Positions 40,814-49,144 of a stretch of 64,000 nt of DNA are shown here, piece after piece (the first letter of the stretch is position 1; each line of letters opens with the position of its first letter). The DNA comes from Mycobacterium gordonae (lineage in GTDB: Bacteria > Actinomycetota > Actinomycetes > Mycobacteriales > Mycobacteriaceae), in contig NZ_LQOY01000155.1 of the NCBI RefSeq assembly GCF_002101675.1, forward strand, positions 1 to 64,000, in the 5' to 3' direction. The notes beneath the pieces were generated by a model, which did not search any database, had not been told where the DNA came from, and was given only the letters and a program-made list of their open reading frames with translations. A program made the translations under genes and the position numbers.

Positions 40814-40925
40814 CAGCGTTCCCCCCGCTAAGTCATGTGTTCTCTGAGCCTAAAGGCGTTTGGTGCGCACGGCGAATCGAGCGCTGCCGCGGTGGGGGAC
40901 CGCACGCCGTGATAGACCCGACATC

Positions 40926-42368
40926 ATGAGCGGTCTTGCCGAACAAACACGGTGGATGGACGCCACGGATCAGGCGGTGCTGGTCGCCAACGGCGAGGTG
41001 ACGCCGGGCGAGCTGCTGGACGCGGCGATCGAACGCATCGAGCGGTCCAATCCGGCGCTGAACGCCGTGGTCATCGAATGGTTCGAGCACGCCCGGTCGG
41101 TGGCTGCCGACCCGGGCCTGCCTGACGGTCCGTTCCGTGGAGTGCCGTTTCTGCTCAAGGACCTCTACACCAGCTTCGCCGGGCAGACGCTGTCCAACGG
41201 CAACGTGGCGCTTAAGGCGGCGGCCAAGATCGACACCACCGACACCACGCTGGTATCCCGGTTCAAGGCGGCGGGCCTGGTGATCGCCGGACGCACCAAC
41301 AGCCCGGAGATGGGCAGTCTGCCGACCACCCAGCCGCTGGCCTGGGGCCCGACGCGAAATCCGTGGGCGCTGGACCGAACGGCCGGCGGCTCCAGCGGCG
41401 GGGCGGCCGCCGCCGTGGCGGTGGGGATGGTCCCCTTCGCGAACGCCTCGGATGGCGGCGGCAGCATCCGCATCCCGGCGTCGTGTTGTGGGTTGGTGGG
41501 CCTCAAGCCGAGTCAGGGCCGTATCACCGTCGGGCCCAAGCGCGCCGAATCGGGGCTGGGCGTCGAGCTCTGCGTCAGTCGCACGGTCCGCGACACGGCC
41601 GGCCTGCTCGACGCGGTGTGCGGCCCCGGTGTCGGTGACGCCGTGACTGCGCCCGAACCGCAGCGGCCCTATCTGCAGGAGTTGGGTGCCGACCCGGGCA
41701 GGTTGCGTATCGGGTTACTCGATATCCATCCGCGCGGCGGGTTTGTGCATGAGGACTGCGTGTCCGCGGTGCGCGCGGCAGGGTCGCTGTTGGAGGGCCT
41801 GGGCCACATCGTGGAGCCGGCCTGGCCGTCCTGCCTCTCCGATCCCACCCTGCAGCAGAAGTTCATGGCGCTGTGGATCACCCAGATGGCGATGGCGGCA
41901 CGCGGCTTCAGCGAGACGCTTGGCCGCGACGTGATAGCCCAGGACATCGAGCCGGTCAACTGGGTGCTGATCGAGCGGGCGCGGCACGTGACGGCCGTGG
42001 ATTATGCGGCGGCGGAGAACGCTGTATATGCGTTTCGCCGTTCGCTGCAACAGTGGTGGGCCGACGGCTGGGACCTGCTGCTGACGCCGACGGTCGCCGA
42101 ACCGCCGTTGCCGCTCACCGAATTCGAGAACAATCCGGATCATCCGACGGCACCGATGCGCCGCGGCGGCGAGTTCGCCGCATTCACGCCACCATTCAAT
42201 ATGAGCGGGCAGCCGGCGATCAGCCTTCCGTTGTACCGCAATGCCGACGGGTTGCCGGTCGGTGTTCAGCTGGCTGCCGCGTACGGACGCGAAGACGTGC
42301 TGATTCGCGTTGCCGCGCAGGTGGAATCGGCGCACCCCTGGGCCGGTGACCGTCCCGAGATTCCGTGA
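40926..42368 (+). CDS. amidase (amidase-signature family)
   Basis: 480 residues. Ser-cisSer-Lys triad: Lys78 in PFLLKDLY, Ser in the GGSSGG motif (154-159) and nucleophile Ser180 in SDGGGSIRIPASCCGLVGLKPS. C-terminal NMSGQPAISLPL is also family-typical. Hydrolyses an amide; such proteins include GatA-like and broad-specificity amidases, and the lack of gatB/gatC neighbours argues against GatA. ATG 40926 (MSGLAEQTRWMDATDQ) chosen over a frame extending to 40860. Stop overlaps the next start (GTGA). Confidence 0.88.
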   Translation: MSGLAEQTRWMDATDQAVLVANGEVTPGELLDAAIERIERSNPALNAVVIEWFEHARSVAADPGLPDGPFRGVPFLLKDLYTSFAGQTLSNGNVALKAAAKIDTTDTTLVSRFKAAGLVIAGRTNSPEMGSLPTTQPLAWGPTRNPWALDRTAGGSSGGAAAAVAVGMVPFANASDGGGSIRIPASCCGLVGLKPSQGRITVGPKRAESGLGVELCVSRTVRDTAGLLDAVCGPGVGDAVTAPEPQRPYLQELGADPGRLRIGLLDIHPRGGFVHEDCVSAVRAAGSLLEGLGHIVEPAWPSCLSDPTLQQKFMALWITQMAMAARGFSETLGRDVIAQDIEPVNWVLIERARHVTAVDYAAAENAVYAFRRSLQQWWADGWDLLLTPTVAEPPLPLTEFENNPDHPTAPMRRGGEFAAFTPPFNMSGQPAISLPLYRNADGLPVGVQLAAAYGREDVLIRVAAQVESAHPWAGDRPEIP

Positions 42369-42709
42369 CGCTGCAGGAGAAGCTCGTCTCACCGGACGGC
42401 CGCTATGTGGTCTGCGTCGATGCGTTCGAGGCGCGTGCCTTCCAGTGGGTGGACACGCCTGAAGTAGTGGATTTGACGACGGGTTTGGCGCTGCTGGATC
42501 TGAAAGACCCGTGTTGGCATCTGGACTCGGCGGATTGGCTCAGTAAGTCGCGGGTGTCGATGCGGTTGCGGCATTTTCCGGACGGTGTGCCGACCTACGA
42601 GGTCGTGGTCGACTGCGAGGAACGCGTCGCGACGTTGGATGGGAGCACGGCGCACCCGCTGAGGCAGCTTGATGAGGCGCTGCGGGAGGTTCTCGCTTCC
42701 CGGCCGTAG
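42365..42709 (+). CDS. conserved small protein, function unknown
   Basis: 114 residues, no signal peptide or membrane segment. Beta-rich with motifs LVSPDGRYVVCVDAFEARAF, LALLDLKDPCWHLD and FPDGVPTYEVVVDCEERVATL. The GTG start overlaps the amidase TGA by 4 bases, so production is coupled with the amidase, and it could be its partner or an immunity-like accessory. I do not recognise the family. Confidence 0.65.
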   Translation: MTLQEKLVSPDGRYVVCVDAFEARAFQWVDTPEVVDLTTGLALLDLKDPCWHLDSADWLSKSRVSMRLRHFPDGVPTYEVVVDCEERVATLDGSTAHPLRQLDEALREVLASRP

Positions 42710-42743
42710 CGACCGGGAAGCGAGGGCGCGACAGTCTTGCGGC

Positions 42744-42917
42744 TCAGTAGTAGCAGGTGTAGAAGGTCTGGCTCTGGTAGTCGTAGCAGGTGTAGCTGCC
42801 GGTGGGCGGCTGGTTCCCGGGAGCGGCGTTGGCGGTGCCGGCGCCGAACGCGGCGAGGCCGAGGCCGGCGGCCATCAGGGTCATGCCGGCAAGGGCGCGG
42901 GCGCGGGTGGTGAACAT
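42744..42917 (-). CDS. small secreted protein with Cys/Tyr-rich tail
   Basis: 57-residue precursor. Signal peptide MFTTRARALAGMTLMAAGL continuing to ANA (about residue 31), leaving a mature peptide of about 26 residues: APGNQPPTG, then YTCYDYQSQ and TFYTCYY. Two cysteines in repeated YTCY units could form a disulfide. ATG 42917 follows AAAGGAAACCGCA. No family recognised; very short mature products of this kind are common in mycobacteria. Confidence 0.6.
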   Translation of the reverse strand: MFTTRARALAGMTLMAAGLGLAAFGAGTANAAPGNQPPTGSYTCYDYQSQTFYTCYY

Positions 42918-43061
42918 TGCGGTTTCCTTTCGCTTGTAGTGCTGATAGCGAAAGAATCTTCGGTGCGGCTTGAGGATTCCTTGACGGGTTCTTGGAGCGT
43001 TCAGGGCGGTCGGTCGAATTCGTGGGGAAGGCTCAGCGGTCCAGCCAGCAGCACCCACATG

Positions 43062-43150
43062 TATGGCGGCGGGCGGGGCATGTCAACGAAAGTCGGGCCT
43101 GGAGCGGTCACTTGCGATCGGTATTTCGGCACCGATCGCGAGCCGCCATA
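43062..43150. other. structured intergenic region with nested inverted repeats
   Basis: Between the small secreted gene and cspA (about 330 bases without a gene). Outer arms TATGGCGGC (43062-43070) and GCCGCCATA (43142-43150) enclose an inner perfect hairpin GCGATCGGT (43114-43122) / ACCGATCGC (43131-43139) with an 8-base loop. The rest of the gap (42918-43061) shows nothing coding. A structured RNA or terminator cluster is possible. Confidence 0.4.
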
Positions 43151-43189
43151 CGGTCAGATGACGACGTATGGTCGGCCCTGCCGGCCCCC

Positions 43190-43233
43190 GAAAGAAAACA
43201 TGGGCCGGCAGGACATCGCCTGCCAGCCCATGT
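43190..43233 (-). terminator. intrinsic terminator of cspA
   Basis: On the minus strand ACATGGGCTGGCAGG (complement of 43219-43233) pairs with CCTGCCGGCCCATGT (complement of 43198-43212) around a 6-base loop, one mismatch/wobble, followed by TTTCTTT-rich sequence (43190-43197). It begins 17 bases after the cspA stop. This is a classical Rho-independent terminator. Confidence 0.8.
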
Positions 43234-43249
43234 GCGAAGGAGTGTCGGG

Positions 43250-43453
43250 TTAAATGACCGTTACTCCGGTAGCCTGGGGCCCCTTGGCGCCCTGGCCGAT
43301 GTCGAATTGGACGCGCTGGTTCTCCTCGAGCGAACGGTAGCCATTCCCGTTGATCTCGGAGTAGTGAACGAACACATCTCCGGTGTCGCCGTCGGGAGCG
43401 ATGAATCCGAAGCCTTTATCGCTGTTGAACCATTTCACAGTCCCCTGTGCCAT
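43250..43453 (-). CDS. cspA: cold-shock protein CspA
   Basis: 67-residue OB-fold RNA chaperone: MAQGTVKWFNSDKGFGFI carries RNP1 (KGFGFI), DVFVHYSEI carries RNP2, and the tail GAKGPQATGVTVI is typical. Closely resembles mycobacterial CspA. It binds single-stranded RNA/DNA and melts mRNA structure. Bounded by a clear terminator and preceded by a hairpin in the 5' leader. In M. tuberculosis cspA lies elsewhere in the chromosome, so this is either a paralogue or relocated. Confidence 0.93.
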   Translation of the reverse strand: MAQGTVKWFNSDKGFGFIAPDGDTGDVFVHYSEINGNGYRSLEENQRVQFDIGQGAKGPQATGVTVI

Positions 43454-43479
43454 ACTCTATCTACTCTCTCATTCTGAAC

Positions 43480-43509
43480 GGATGTCGAAAGACATCCCGC
43501 ACCACACTA
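43480..43509 (-). promoter_or_regulatory. cspA promoter and 5'-terminal stem-loop
   Basis: GGATGTC (complement of 43491-43497) and GACATCC (complement of 43480-43486) form a perfect 7-base stem with a UUUC loop. A -10-like TAGTGT (complement of 43504-43509) sits 6 bases before it, so the stem would be at the very 5' end of the mRNA, 27 bases ahead of the start codon. Confidence 0.45.
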
Positions 43510-43836
43510 GCACGGCCGACTGCGTGACATTGACCTTCACGCATAGGATTTCGTTCGACGACTCAGGCATCGCGTGACTTCCGGACAGTAGATGACGCTG
43601 AAATCGATTGTATTGGAAGCGATCTCGCCGCACGGGCAAGGTAGAGCCACGCCCGCTGCGCCGCCGTGTAGCATCAACGGTGAACGCCTGATCAGCCGAC
43701 GCCGATCTACCCGTACCCCTATAGCCCAATGATCATGTGTGATTGGCTTCGTTCGTCGATCCCCACCTGAGTGAGCCGGCTCAGCCGGATGAAGGATCGT
43801 CATGGAATATTCAGTTGCGCAGCAAGTGTTTTCGGA
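43510..43836. other. intergenic region, no gene recognised
   Basis: About 330 bases between the cspA promoter and the DUF5994-like gene. Short open frames on both strands show no family pattern or credible start signal. Upstream promoter sequences of cspA may extend here. Confidence 0.4.
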
Positions 43837-44337
43837 ATGAACCGTGGGCGGCACGGGCGGCGGCTGGCGAGTCCGGTCCGGCTCACCCTGGCAGTTCAGT
43901 TGGGTGCGCCGGTGGACGGGGCGTGGTGGCCCCACTCGGCCTCGATTGCGGGTGAGCTTCCTGAGCTGATCGAGGTGTTGTCGCCGCGACTGGGACAGGT
44001 CGTCGCGATCAATGTCAATTGGACGTCGCTGCAAGCTTCGCCGGATTTGGATGCGCTATGCGGCGCCAAGCCCACTGTGCCGGGTGGGCCGTCCGCGCGC
44101 CAACGGCTGATGGCGGTCAGCGGTAGCGATGCTTGCGCGAACATCCTCGTTGTGCCATGTAGGACCTCCAGCACTCTGGCCCTCATGCTCTTGCGTCAGG
44201 CCGCGGATCTTCCGTTTACTCCGTCCGAACTGGCCACCCAGACGTTCCGGTCCGGCGATCACATCGTGCGCGCGGCACGTGCGGAGAGCGAGTCGTTCGA
44301 CGGGCGGCTGCGGAAAGATCCTTCCCTGGCCGATTGA
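43837..44337 (+). CDS. DUF5994-like protein
   Basis: 166 residues from ATG 43837. The segment VRLTLAVQLGAPVDGAWWPHSASIAGELPELIEVLSPRLG is the pattern I associate with mycobacterial DUF5994 proteins (small cytosolic proteins with GAWWP motif), followed by VVAINVNWTSL and a later NILVVPCRTSSTLALMLLRQAA. No signal peptide. The start is uncertain: Shine-Dalgarno is weak and in-frame ATGs occur upstream. Function unknown. Same direction as the P450 gene 61 bases downstream. Confidence 0.6.
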   Translation: MNRGRHGRRLASPVRLTLAVQLGAPVDGAWWPHSASIAGELPELIEVLSPRLGQVVAINVNWTSLQASPDLDALCGAKPTVPGGPSARQRLMAVSGSDACANILVVPCRTSSTLALMLLRQAADLPFTPSELATQTFRSGDHIVRAARAESESFDGRLRKDPSLAD

Positions 44338-44398
44338 TCCGGTGTCGCCGTAGGGCGGCGCCGCACCCCTCGATGCGGAAGCTCCGACAGTTGACCCG

Positions 44399-45784
44399 AT
44401 GGCCCCGGACGTCGACGATCGAACGATGCGGTCGAACAACCCACCAACGCTGCCGCCGGGGCCCCGGTTACCCAGCTGGGTGCTGGCCGCGTTGATGATG
44501 GGCCGTGGTCCCGCGGCGGTGGCCGCCTGCCATCGCCGCTACGGTAGCGTGTTCACGCTGCGCGTGGCGTTGCTGGGCACCATGGTGTATCTGAGCGACC
44601 CGGCCGATATCAAGACGGTGTTCGCCGGCGATCCGCGGGTCTTTCACGCCGGCGAAGCCAACAAGATTCTGCGTGGGCTGCTGGGCGACAGCTCACTGCT
44701 CGTCATCGACGACGATGCGCACCGCGAGCGGCGCCGGCTGATGCTGCCACCTTTCCACCGCGACGCGGTGGCCCGGCAGGCCGAGCTGATGGCCGAGATC
44801 GCGGCGGACAACATCGCCGGCTGGCCGGTGGGCGAATCATTTGCCGTGGCGCCCAGGATGTCCGAGATCACCCTGGAAGTCATTCTGCGAACGGTGATCG
44901 GTGCCTCCGATGCGCACCGACTCGCCGCGCTGCGCGAGATCATGCCGCAGCTGCTGAACCTCGGGCCCTGGGAGAGCGTCGCCATCTCCAATCCGAAGCT
45001 GCTGCGACGCCGGCCGTGGCGAAAGCTGCGGCGGCACATCGCTGAGGCAGACCGTCTGCTCTACGCCGAGATCGCGGATCGCCGCGCCGACCCGGACCTC
45101 GCGCAACGGGCCGACACATTGGCCATGCTGGTGCGGGCCGACACCGCGATGACGGATGAGGAATTGCGCGACCAGTTGATGACGCTGCTGGCGGCGGGGC
45201 ACGACACCACCGCGACCGCGTTGTCCTGGGCGCTCGAGCGCCTGACCCGTCACCCCAAAGCCCTCGCGAAGGCGGTGCGGGCGGCCGAAGCCAGCGCGGC
45301 GGGTGATCCGGCCGGCGATGAGTACCTCGACGCGGTGGCCAAGGAGACGCTGCGAATCCGTCCGGTGGTGTTCGACGTCGGTCGGGTGCTGACCGAGCCG
45401 GTCGACCTCGGCGGTTACCGGTTGCCGGCCGGCGCCATGGTGGTGCCCGGCATGGGACTGGTGCACGCGAGTGCGGCGGTATATCCGGATCCGGACCGGT
45501 TCGACCCGGATCGGATGCTCGGGGCCGTGCTGAGCCCCAGCACCTGGCTGCCCTTCGGTGGTGGCAACCGGCGCTGCCTCGGCGCCACCTTCGCCATGGT
45601 GGAGTTGCGGGTCGTACTGCGCGAAATTCTGCGTCGGCTCGACCTGGACACCACGACCGCCGCCGGCGAACGCCAGAAGCTCAAGCACGTCGTCATCATT
45701 CCTCACCGCGGTGCTCGAGTCAGCATTCGCGCAGTCAAGCCGATCGGTTCAACAGCCCCGTCGGCCACCGCAATCCACAGGTGA
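44399..45784 (+). CDS. cytochrome P450 (CYP135/138-like)
   Basis: 461 residues. I-helix oxygen motif AAGHDTTATAL, ExxR in KETLRIRP, and heme loop FGGGNRRCLGATFA with the Cys ligand. The N-terminus LPPGPRLPSWVLAALMM and the RPVVFDVGRVL stretch after ExxR are those of the CYP135/137/138 group; M. tuberculosis has cyp135B1 (Rv0568) in this neighbourhood. Substrate unknown. The stop is inside the next gene's start (GTGA), so it is translationally coupled with a PLP enzyme. ATG at codon 10 is an alternative start. Confidence 0.87.
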   Translation: MAPDVDDRTMRSNNPPTLPPGPRLPSWVLAALMMGRGPAAVAACHRRYGSVFTLRVALLGTMVYLSDPADIKTVFAGDPRVFHAGEANKILRGLLGDSSLLVIDDDAHRERRRLMLPPFHRDAVARQAELMAEIAADNIAGWPVGESFAVAPRMSEITLEVILRTVIGASDAHRLAALREIMPQLLNLGPWESVAISNPKLLRRRPWRKLRRHIAEADRLLYAEIADRRADPDLAQRADTLAMLVRADTAMTDEELRDQLMTLLAAGHDTTATALSWALERLTRHPKALAKAVRAAEASAAGDPAGDEYLDAVAKETLRIRPVVFDVGRVLTEPVDLGGYRLPAGAMVVPGMGLVHASAAVYPDPDRFDPDRMLGAVLSPSTWLPFGGGNRRCLGATFAMVELRVVLREILRRLDLDTTTAAGERQKLKHVVIIPHRGARVSIRAVKPIGSTAPSATAIHR

Positions 45785-46773
45785 CGAGCTACCTTCACGA
45801 ACGCTTCCCCGAGTTGCGCGACACGCTGCGCCGCGTCCAACTCGGTGACGGGCCGACACCCGTGCGCCCACTGTCTCACCTGACCGCCATCGGCCCGTCG
45901 CTGTGGATCAAGGACGACGGCAGGTATGGCAACGGTGGCTGGGGCGGCAACAAGGTCCGCAAGCTGGAATGGCTGCTGCCAGAAGCGAAAAGGCTACGGC
46001 GACGCACGATTCTGACCTTCGGCGGCCTGGGCACCAATTGGGGCCTGGCGACCGCACTGTACGCCCGCGATTTCGGTCTGCGCACCGCACTCGCGCTCAT
46101 CGACCAGCCGGTCGACGAGCATGTCGAGGCCCAGCTGAATCGCTTGCGTGCCTGTGGCGCCGATATCTATCTGACGCATACCAAGTTTCGTACGGTCGCT
46201 GCCCTGCCGTACCTCTATGTGCGCCACCGCCGCCCCTATGTGCTGCCCGCCGGTGGTTCGTCACCGGTGGGTGTCCTCGGATATGTGGAGGCGGCGCTGG
46301 AGATCGCCGCGCAGGTGGCGGCCGGCACTCTGCCGCCGCCGGCGGCGGTCGTGGCCGCGGTCGGTTCGGGCGGGACTGTCGCCGGGCTGCACCTCGGGCT
46401 TGCCGTTGCCGGTCTCACCACCACAAGGGTGATCGGTGTCGTCGTCAATGACACGCTGCGCCTGGATCACCGGTCGATCACCTCGCTCGCCCATCGTGCG
46501 GCACGCCTGCTGCAACGTCGTGGGGCGCGGATGCCGGACACCCCGCTGCCGGCGCAGCGCCTTGTGCTGCTGCGTGATTGGCTCGGCCGGGGCTACGGCT
46601 ACCCGACGGTCGAAGGCACGCGGGCACACCGGCTCGCGCACGACGCGGAACAACTCGACCTCGAGCCCGTCTACACCGCCAAAGCAGTGGCCGCGCTGCT
46701 GCAGCTGCAGTCCAGCGGCCGGCTACCCGACGGGCCCGCGCTGTATCTCCACACAAACGGGCCACGCCCCTAG
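45781..46773 (+). CDS. PLP-dependent D-cysteine desulfhydrase/ACC deaminase-like enzyme
   Basis: 330 residues, fold type II PLP enzyme. Lys58 in the GGNKVRKLEWLL motif is the cofactor lysine; TFGGLGTNWGLATALYAR corresponds to the substrate-binding Ser/Asn loop (SNH in ACC deaminase, here TNW), and VGSGGTVAGLHLGL is the phosphate loop. The end GPALYLHTNGP is family-typical. The unusual TNW suggests a substrate different from D-cysteine. The GTG start overlaps the P450 stop. Confidence 0.8.
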   Translation: MTSYLHERFPELRDTLRRVQLGDGPTPVRPLSHLTAIGPSLWIKDDGRYGNGGWGGNKVRKLEWLLPEAKRLRRRTILTFGGLGTNWGLATALYARDFGLRTALALIDQPVDEHVEAQLNRLRACGADIYLTHTKFRTVAALPYLYVRHRRPYVLPAGGSSPVGVLGYVEAALEIAAQVAAGTLPPPAAVVAAVGSGGTVAGLHLGLAVAGLTTTRVIGVVVNDTLRLDHRSITSLAHRAARLLQRRGARMPDTPLPAQRLVLLRDWLGRGYGYPTVEGTRAHRLAHDAEQLDLEPVYTAKAVAALLQLQSSGRLPDGPALYLHTNGPRP

Positions 46774-46844
46774 CGGGCGCCGTCGTAGCCGCCACCCCGA
46801 CTCGTGTCCGCCGACGGAGTGGAGGGAAGCCAGCGCACGCAGGC

Positions 46845-46850
46845 TAATGT
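46845..46850 (+). promoter_or_regulatory. -10 box of the acyl-CoA dehydrogenase operon, leaderless
   Basis: TAATGT fits TANNNT and lies 7 bases before GTG 46858. This supports that start over GTG 46804. Confidence 0.45.
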
Positions 46851-46857
46851 CGCGATT

Positions 46858-48036
46858 GTGGAGTTCGAGCTCGATGACGAGCAGCGGGCGTGGCTGGCCG
46901 AGGTGCGGCAGTTCCTCCGCGACAACGTCACCCCCGCGCTGCGCGCTGAGCTCGCCGAGCATGACCTCGAGTTCCAGGGCGGCGAGCTTACCGCATTTCG
47001 CCGCAAGATCGGCGAACGCGGGTGGTTCGGACTGAACTGGCCACGCGAGTACGGCGGGCTCGGAGTGACCGCGATGCACCAGCACCTGCTGATGAGCGAA
47101 TTCGAGTACTGGGGCGTGCCCGGGCCCGACCTGACGGTCACCTCGGTGGCGCCGATGATCATGCGGCACGGCACCGAACAGAACAAGAAGGAATTCCTCG
47201 CGCCCATCGCGCGCGGGGAAATAGTCTGCGCGGTCGGATATTCCGAGCCCGACGCCGGCACCGACCTGGCCAGTCTGCGCACCCGCGCCATTCGCGATGG
47301 CGAGCAGTGGGTGATCACCGGTTCCAAGATCTGGAACAGCGGAGCCCAGCGCTGCACTCACGAATGGTTATGTGTGCGCACCGATCCCGATGCGCCGCGG
47401 CACCGCGGCATCTCGGTGATCATGGTGCCCATCGACAGTCCCGGCATCGAGATTCGGCCCCTCTACGCCTGGTCGGGCTACCGCACCAATGAGACGTTCT
47501 TTCAGGAGGTCCGGGTGCCGGTCGGGAACCTGATCGGCGAGGTGAACAAGGGCTGGACCTACATCACCGGGGCGCTCGATCTGGAGCGCGGCGCGCTGAC
47601 CAATGCCGGTGATCTGCGCCGTGCCCTGGACGAATTGGTGGCGTTGGCCGCCACGCCGCTGCGGGACGGATCGGTGCCGGCGCAGAACCGCGCCTTGCGC
47701 CGCCGACTGGCTCAAGCCGAGGCCGACGTCGAAGCCGCCACGTTGATGGGCTACGAAGCCGCGTCCCTGCTCGACAGCGGACGCATACCCTCGGTCGAAG
47801 TGAGCGTGGAGAAGATCTTCACCAGCGAATTGCGGCAGCGCATAGCGGATTTGGCGCTCGATCTGCTCGGGCCGGACGGGTTGCTGGCACACCGCAGCGC
47901 TGTGGCGCCGCTGGGCGGGTTCTTCGAGCGCCTCTACCGGGTGTCGCCGCTGATGCGTTTCGGCGGCGGCGCCAACGAAGTGTTGCGGGATGTGATCGCC
48001 CAGCGCGGTTACGGCATGCCGTCCTACGGTCGGTGA
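46858..48036 (+). CDS. acyl-CoA dehydrogenase, FadE26-like subunit
   Basis: 392 residues. Three-part ACAD fold: helical start FELDDEQRAWLAEVRQFL, WPREYGGLG, GYSEPDAGTDLASLRTRA (FAD/substrate contact), GSKIWNSGAQ, and FAD-binding FGGGANEVLRDVIAQRGYGM at the C-terminus. Gene pairs like this encode alpha2beta2 heterotetramers acting on steroid side-chain CoA esters (ChsE types). First of seven co-directional genes; the next starts 4 bases after its stop. The GTG 46858 follows a -10 box; GTG 46804 would add 18 residues. Confidence 0.86.
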   Translation: MEFELDDEQRAWLAEVRQFLRDNVTPALRAELAEHDLEFQGGELTAFRRKIGERGWFGLNWPREYGGLGVTAMHQHLLMSEFEYWGVPGPDLTVTSVAPMIMRHGTEQNKKEFLAPIARGEIVCAVGYSEPDAGTDLASLRTRAIRDGEQWVITGSKIWNSGAQRCTHEWLCVRTDPDAPRHRGISVIMVPIDSPGIEIRPLYAWSGYRTNETFFQEVRVPVGNLIGEVNKGWTYITGALDLERGALTNAGDLRRALDELVALAATPLRDGSVPAQNRALRRRLAQAEADVEAATLMGYEAASLLDSGRIPSVEVSVEKIFTSELRQRIADLALDLLGPDGLLAHRSAVAPLGGFFERLYRVSPLMRFGGGANEVLRDVIAQRGYGMPSYGR

Positions 48037-48040
48037 TTGC

Positions 48041-49144
48041 GTGCGACTGACTCCCGATCAGGATGAGCGCGATCTGGCCGCCATGTGCCGCAGCCTGTTG
48101 GCCGCGCACCGCTGCGACGCCACGCATGTCGAGCCGGCACTGTGGCATGCGCTGGCCGAAGCGGGCGTGCTCGGGCTGGGAATCACCGAGGAGTTCGGCG
48201 GCTCGGGCGGTACTTTGACCGATCTCGGCATCTTCTGCATCGAGGCCGGACGGGCTTTGTGCCCCAGCGCCGTGCACAGCACCCTGCACGCCGGGTTGGC
48301 AGTCGACTGGATCGGAGGGCCGGACGCGCGCGCCGCCTGGCTGCCCGCACTGACGTCCGGCGCCGCGCGCGCCGCCACGGCGTTGTGGAACCCGCGCGAC
48401 GCGTCGATGCCGGGTTCGTCGGTGCGCTGTGCTGGGGACGGGGCCGGTCGGTGGCGGCTGTCCGGCGTGGCCGACTTCGTCGCCGACGCTGCGGCGGCAG
48501 ACCTCATCGTCCTCGCCGCGGAAAGCGATTCGGGCTGCTGTGTTTTCGTCGTCGAACCCGCGCGGACCGGGATCACCGTCGCACCGCTGCCGATGGCGGG
48601 TGAGCATCGTGCCTGCGCGGTGACCTTCGACGACGTGCTCCTCGACGACGACGCGCCCGTGCTGGCTACCAGCGTCGGTCCCGAAGCGCTGCGCCGCGTG
48701 GCCAACGCCGCGACCGCGTTGCTGAGCCTGGATCTGGTGGGGGTGGGCGAGGCGGTCGTGCAGCGCACCGTCGACCACATCATGATGCGTGAGCAATTCG
48801 GCCGGCCGATCGCCTCGTTCCAGGCGGCGCAACACCTCGTGGCCAATATGCGCATCGCCCTGTCAGCGGCCCGACTGGCCGCGCAATGGGCGGTGCACCG
48901 GGTCGGGCAGGGGCACGTCGGCACCCGGGAAACCGCGATCGCCCGGATGCACGCCGCGGCGGTCAAACAGATCACCCTCGACGCCCATCAGCTGCACGGC
49001 GGAATGGGCTACGTCGTCGACACCGACCTGCACCTGTTCTCCGAACGCGCCCGGGTGCTGTCGACGTGGGGTGGCGGCGCCGACGTGGCCGCGAAATGGC
49101 TTGAGGATGAGATGGAGTGGAAGGGAAATGGACAGTCTGATTGA
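48041..49144 (+). CDS. acyl-CoA dehydrogenase, FadE27-like subunit
   Basis: 367 residues, second ACAD of the pair and more divergent: ALAEAGVLGLGITEEFGGSGGTLTDLGI, GVADFVADAAAADLIVLAA, MMREQFGRPIASFQAAQHLVANM and QLHGGMGYVVDTDLHLFSERARVLSTWGG. The last motif contains the catalytic-glutamate region of the short ACAD subunit. Together with the first gene it should make a heteromeric enzyme introducing an alpha,beta double bond. GTG start 4 bases after the previous stop; its 3' end overlaps the next gene by 17 bases. Confidence 0.86.
   Translation: MRLTPDQDERDLAAMCRSLLAAHRCDATHVEPALWHALAEAGVLGLGITEEFGGSGGTLTDLGIFCIEAGRALCPSAVHSTLHAGLAVDWIGGPDARAAWLPALTSGAARAATALWNPRDASMPGSSVRCAGDGAGRWRLSGVADFVADAAAADLIVLAAESDSGCCVFVVEPARTGITVAPLPMAGEHRACAVTFDDVLLDDDAPVLATSVGPEALRRVANAATALLSLDLVGVGEAVVQRTVDHIMMREQFGRPIASFQAAQHLVANMRIALSAARLAAQWAVHRVGQGHVGTRETAIARMHAAAVKQITLDAHQLHGGMGYVVDTDLHLFSERARVLSTWGGGADVAAKWLEDEMEWKGNGQSD

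Noticed and set aside
43537..44034. Minus-strand frame upstream of cspA
   Set aside because: No recognisable protein; opposite the DUF5994-like gene; low-complexity start.
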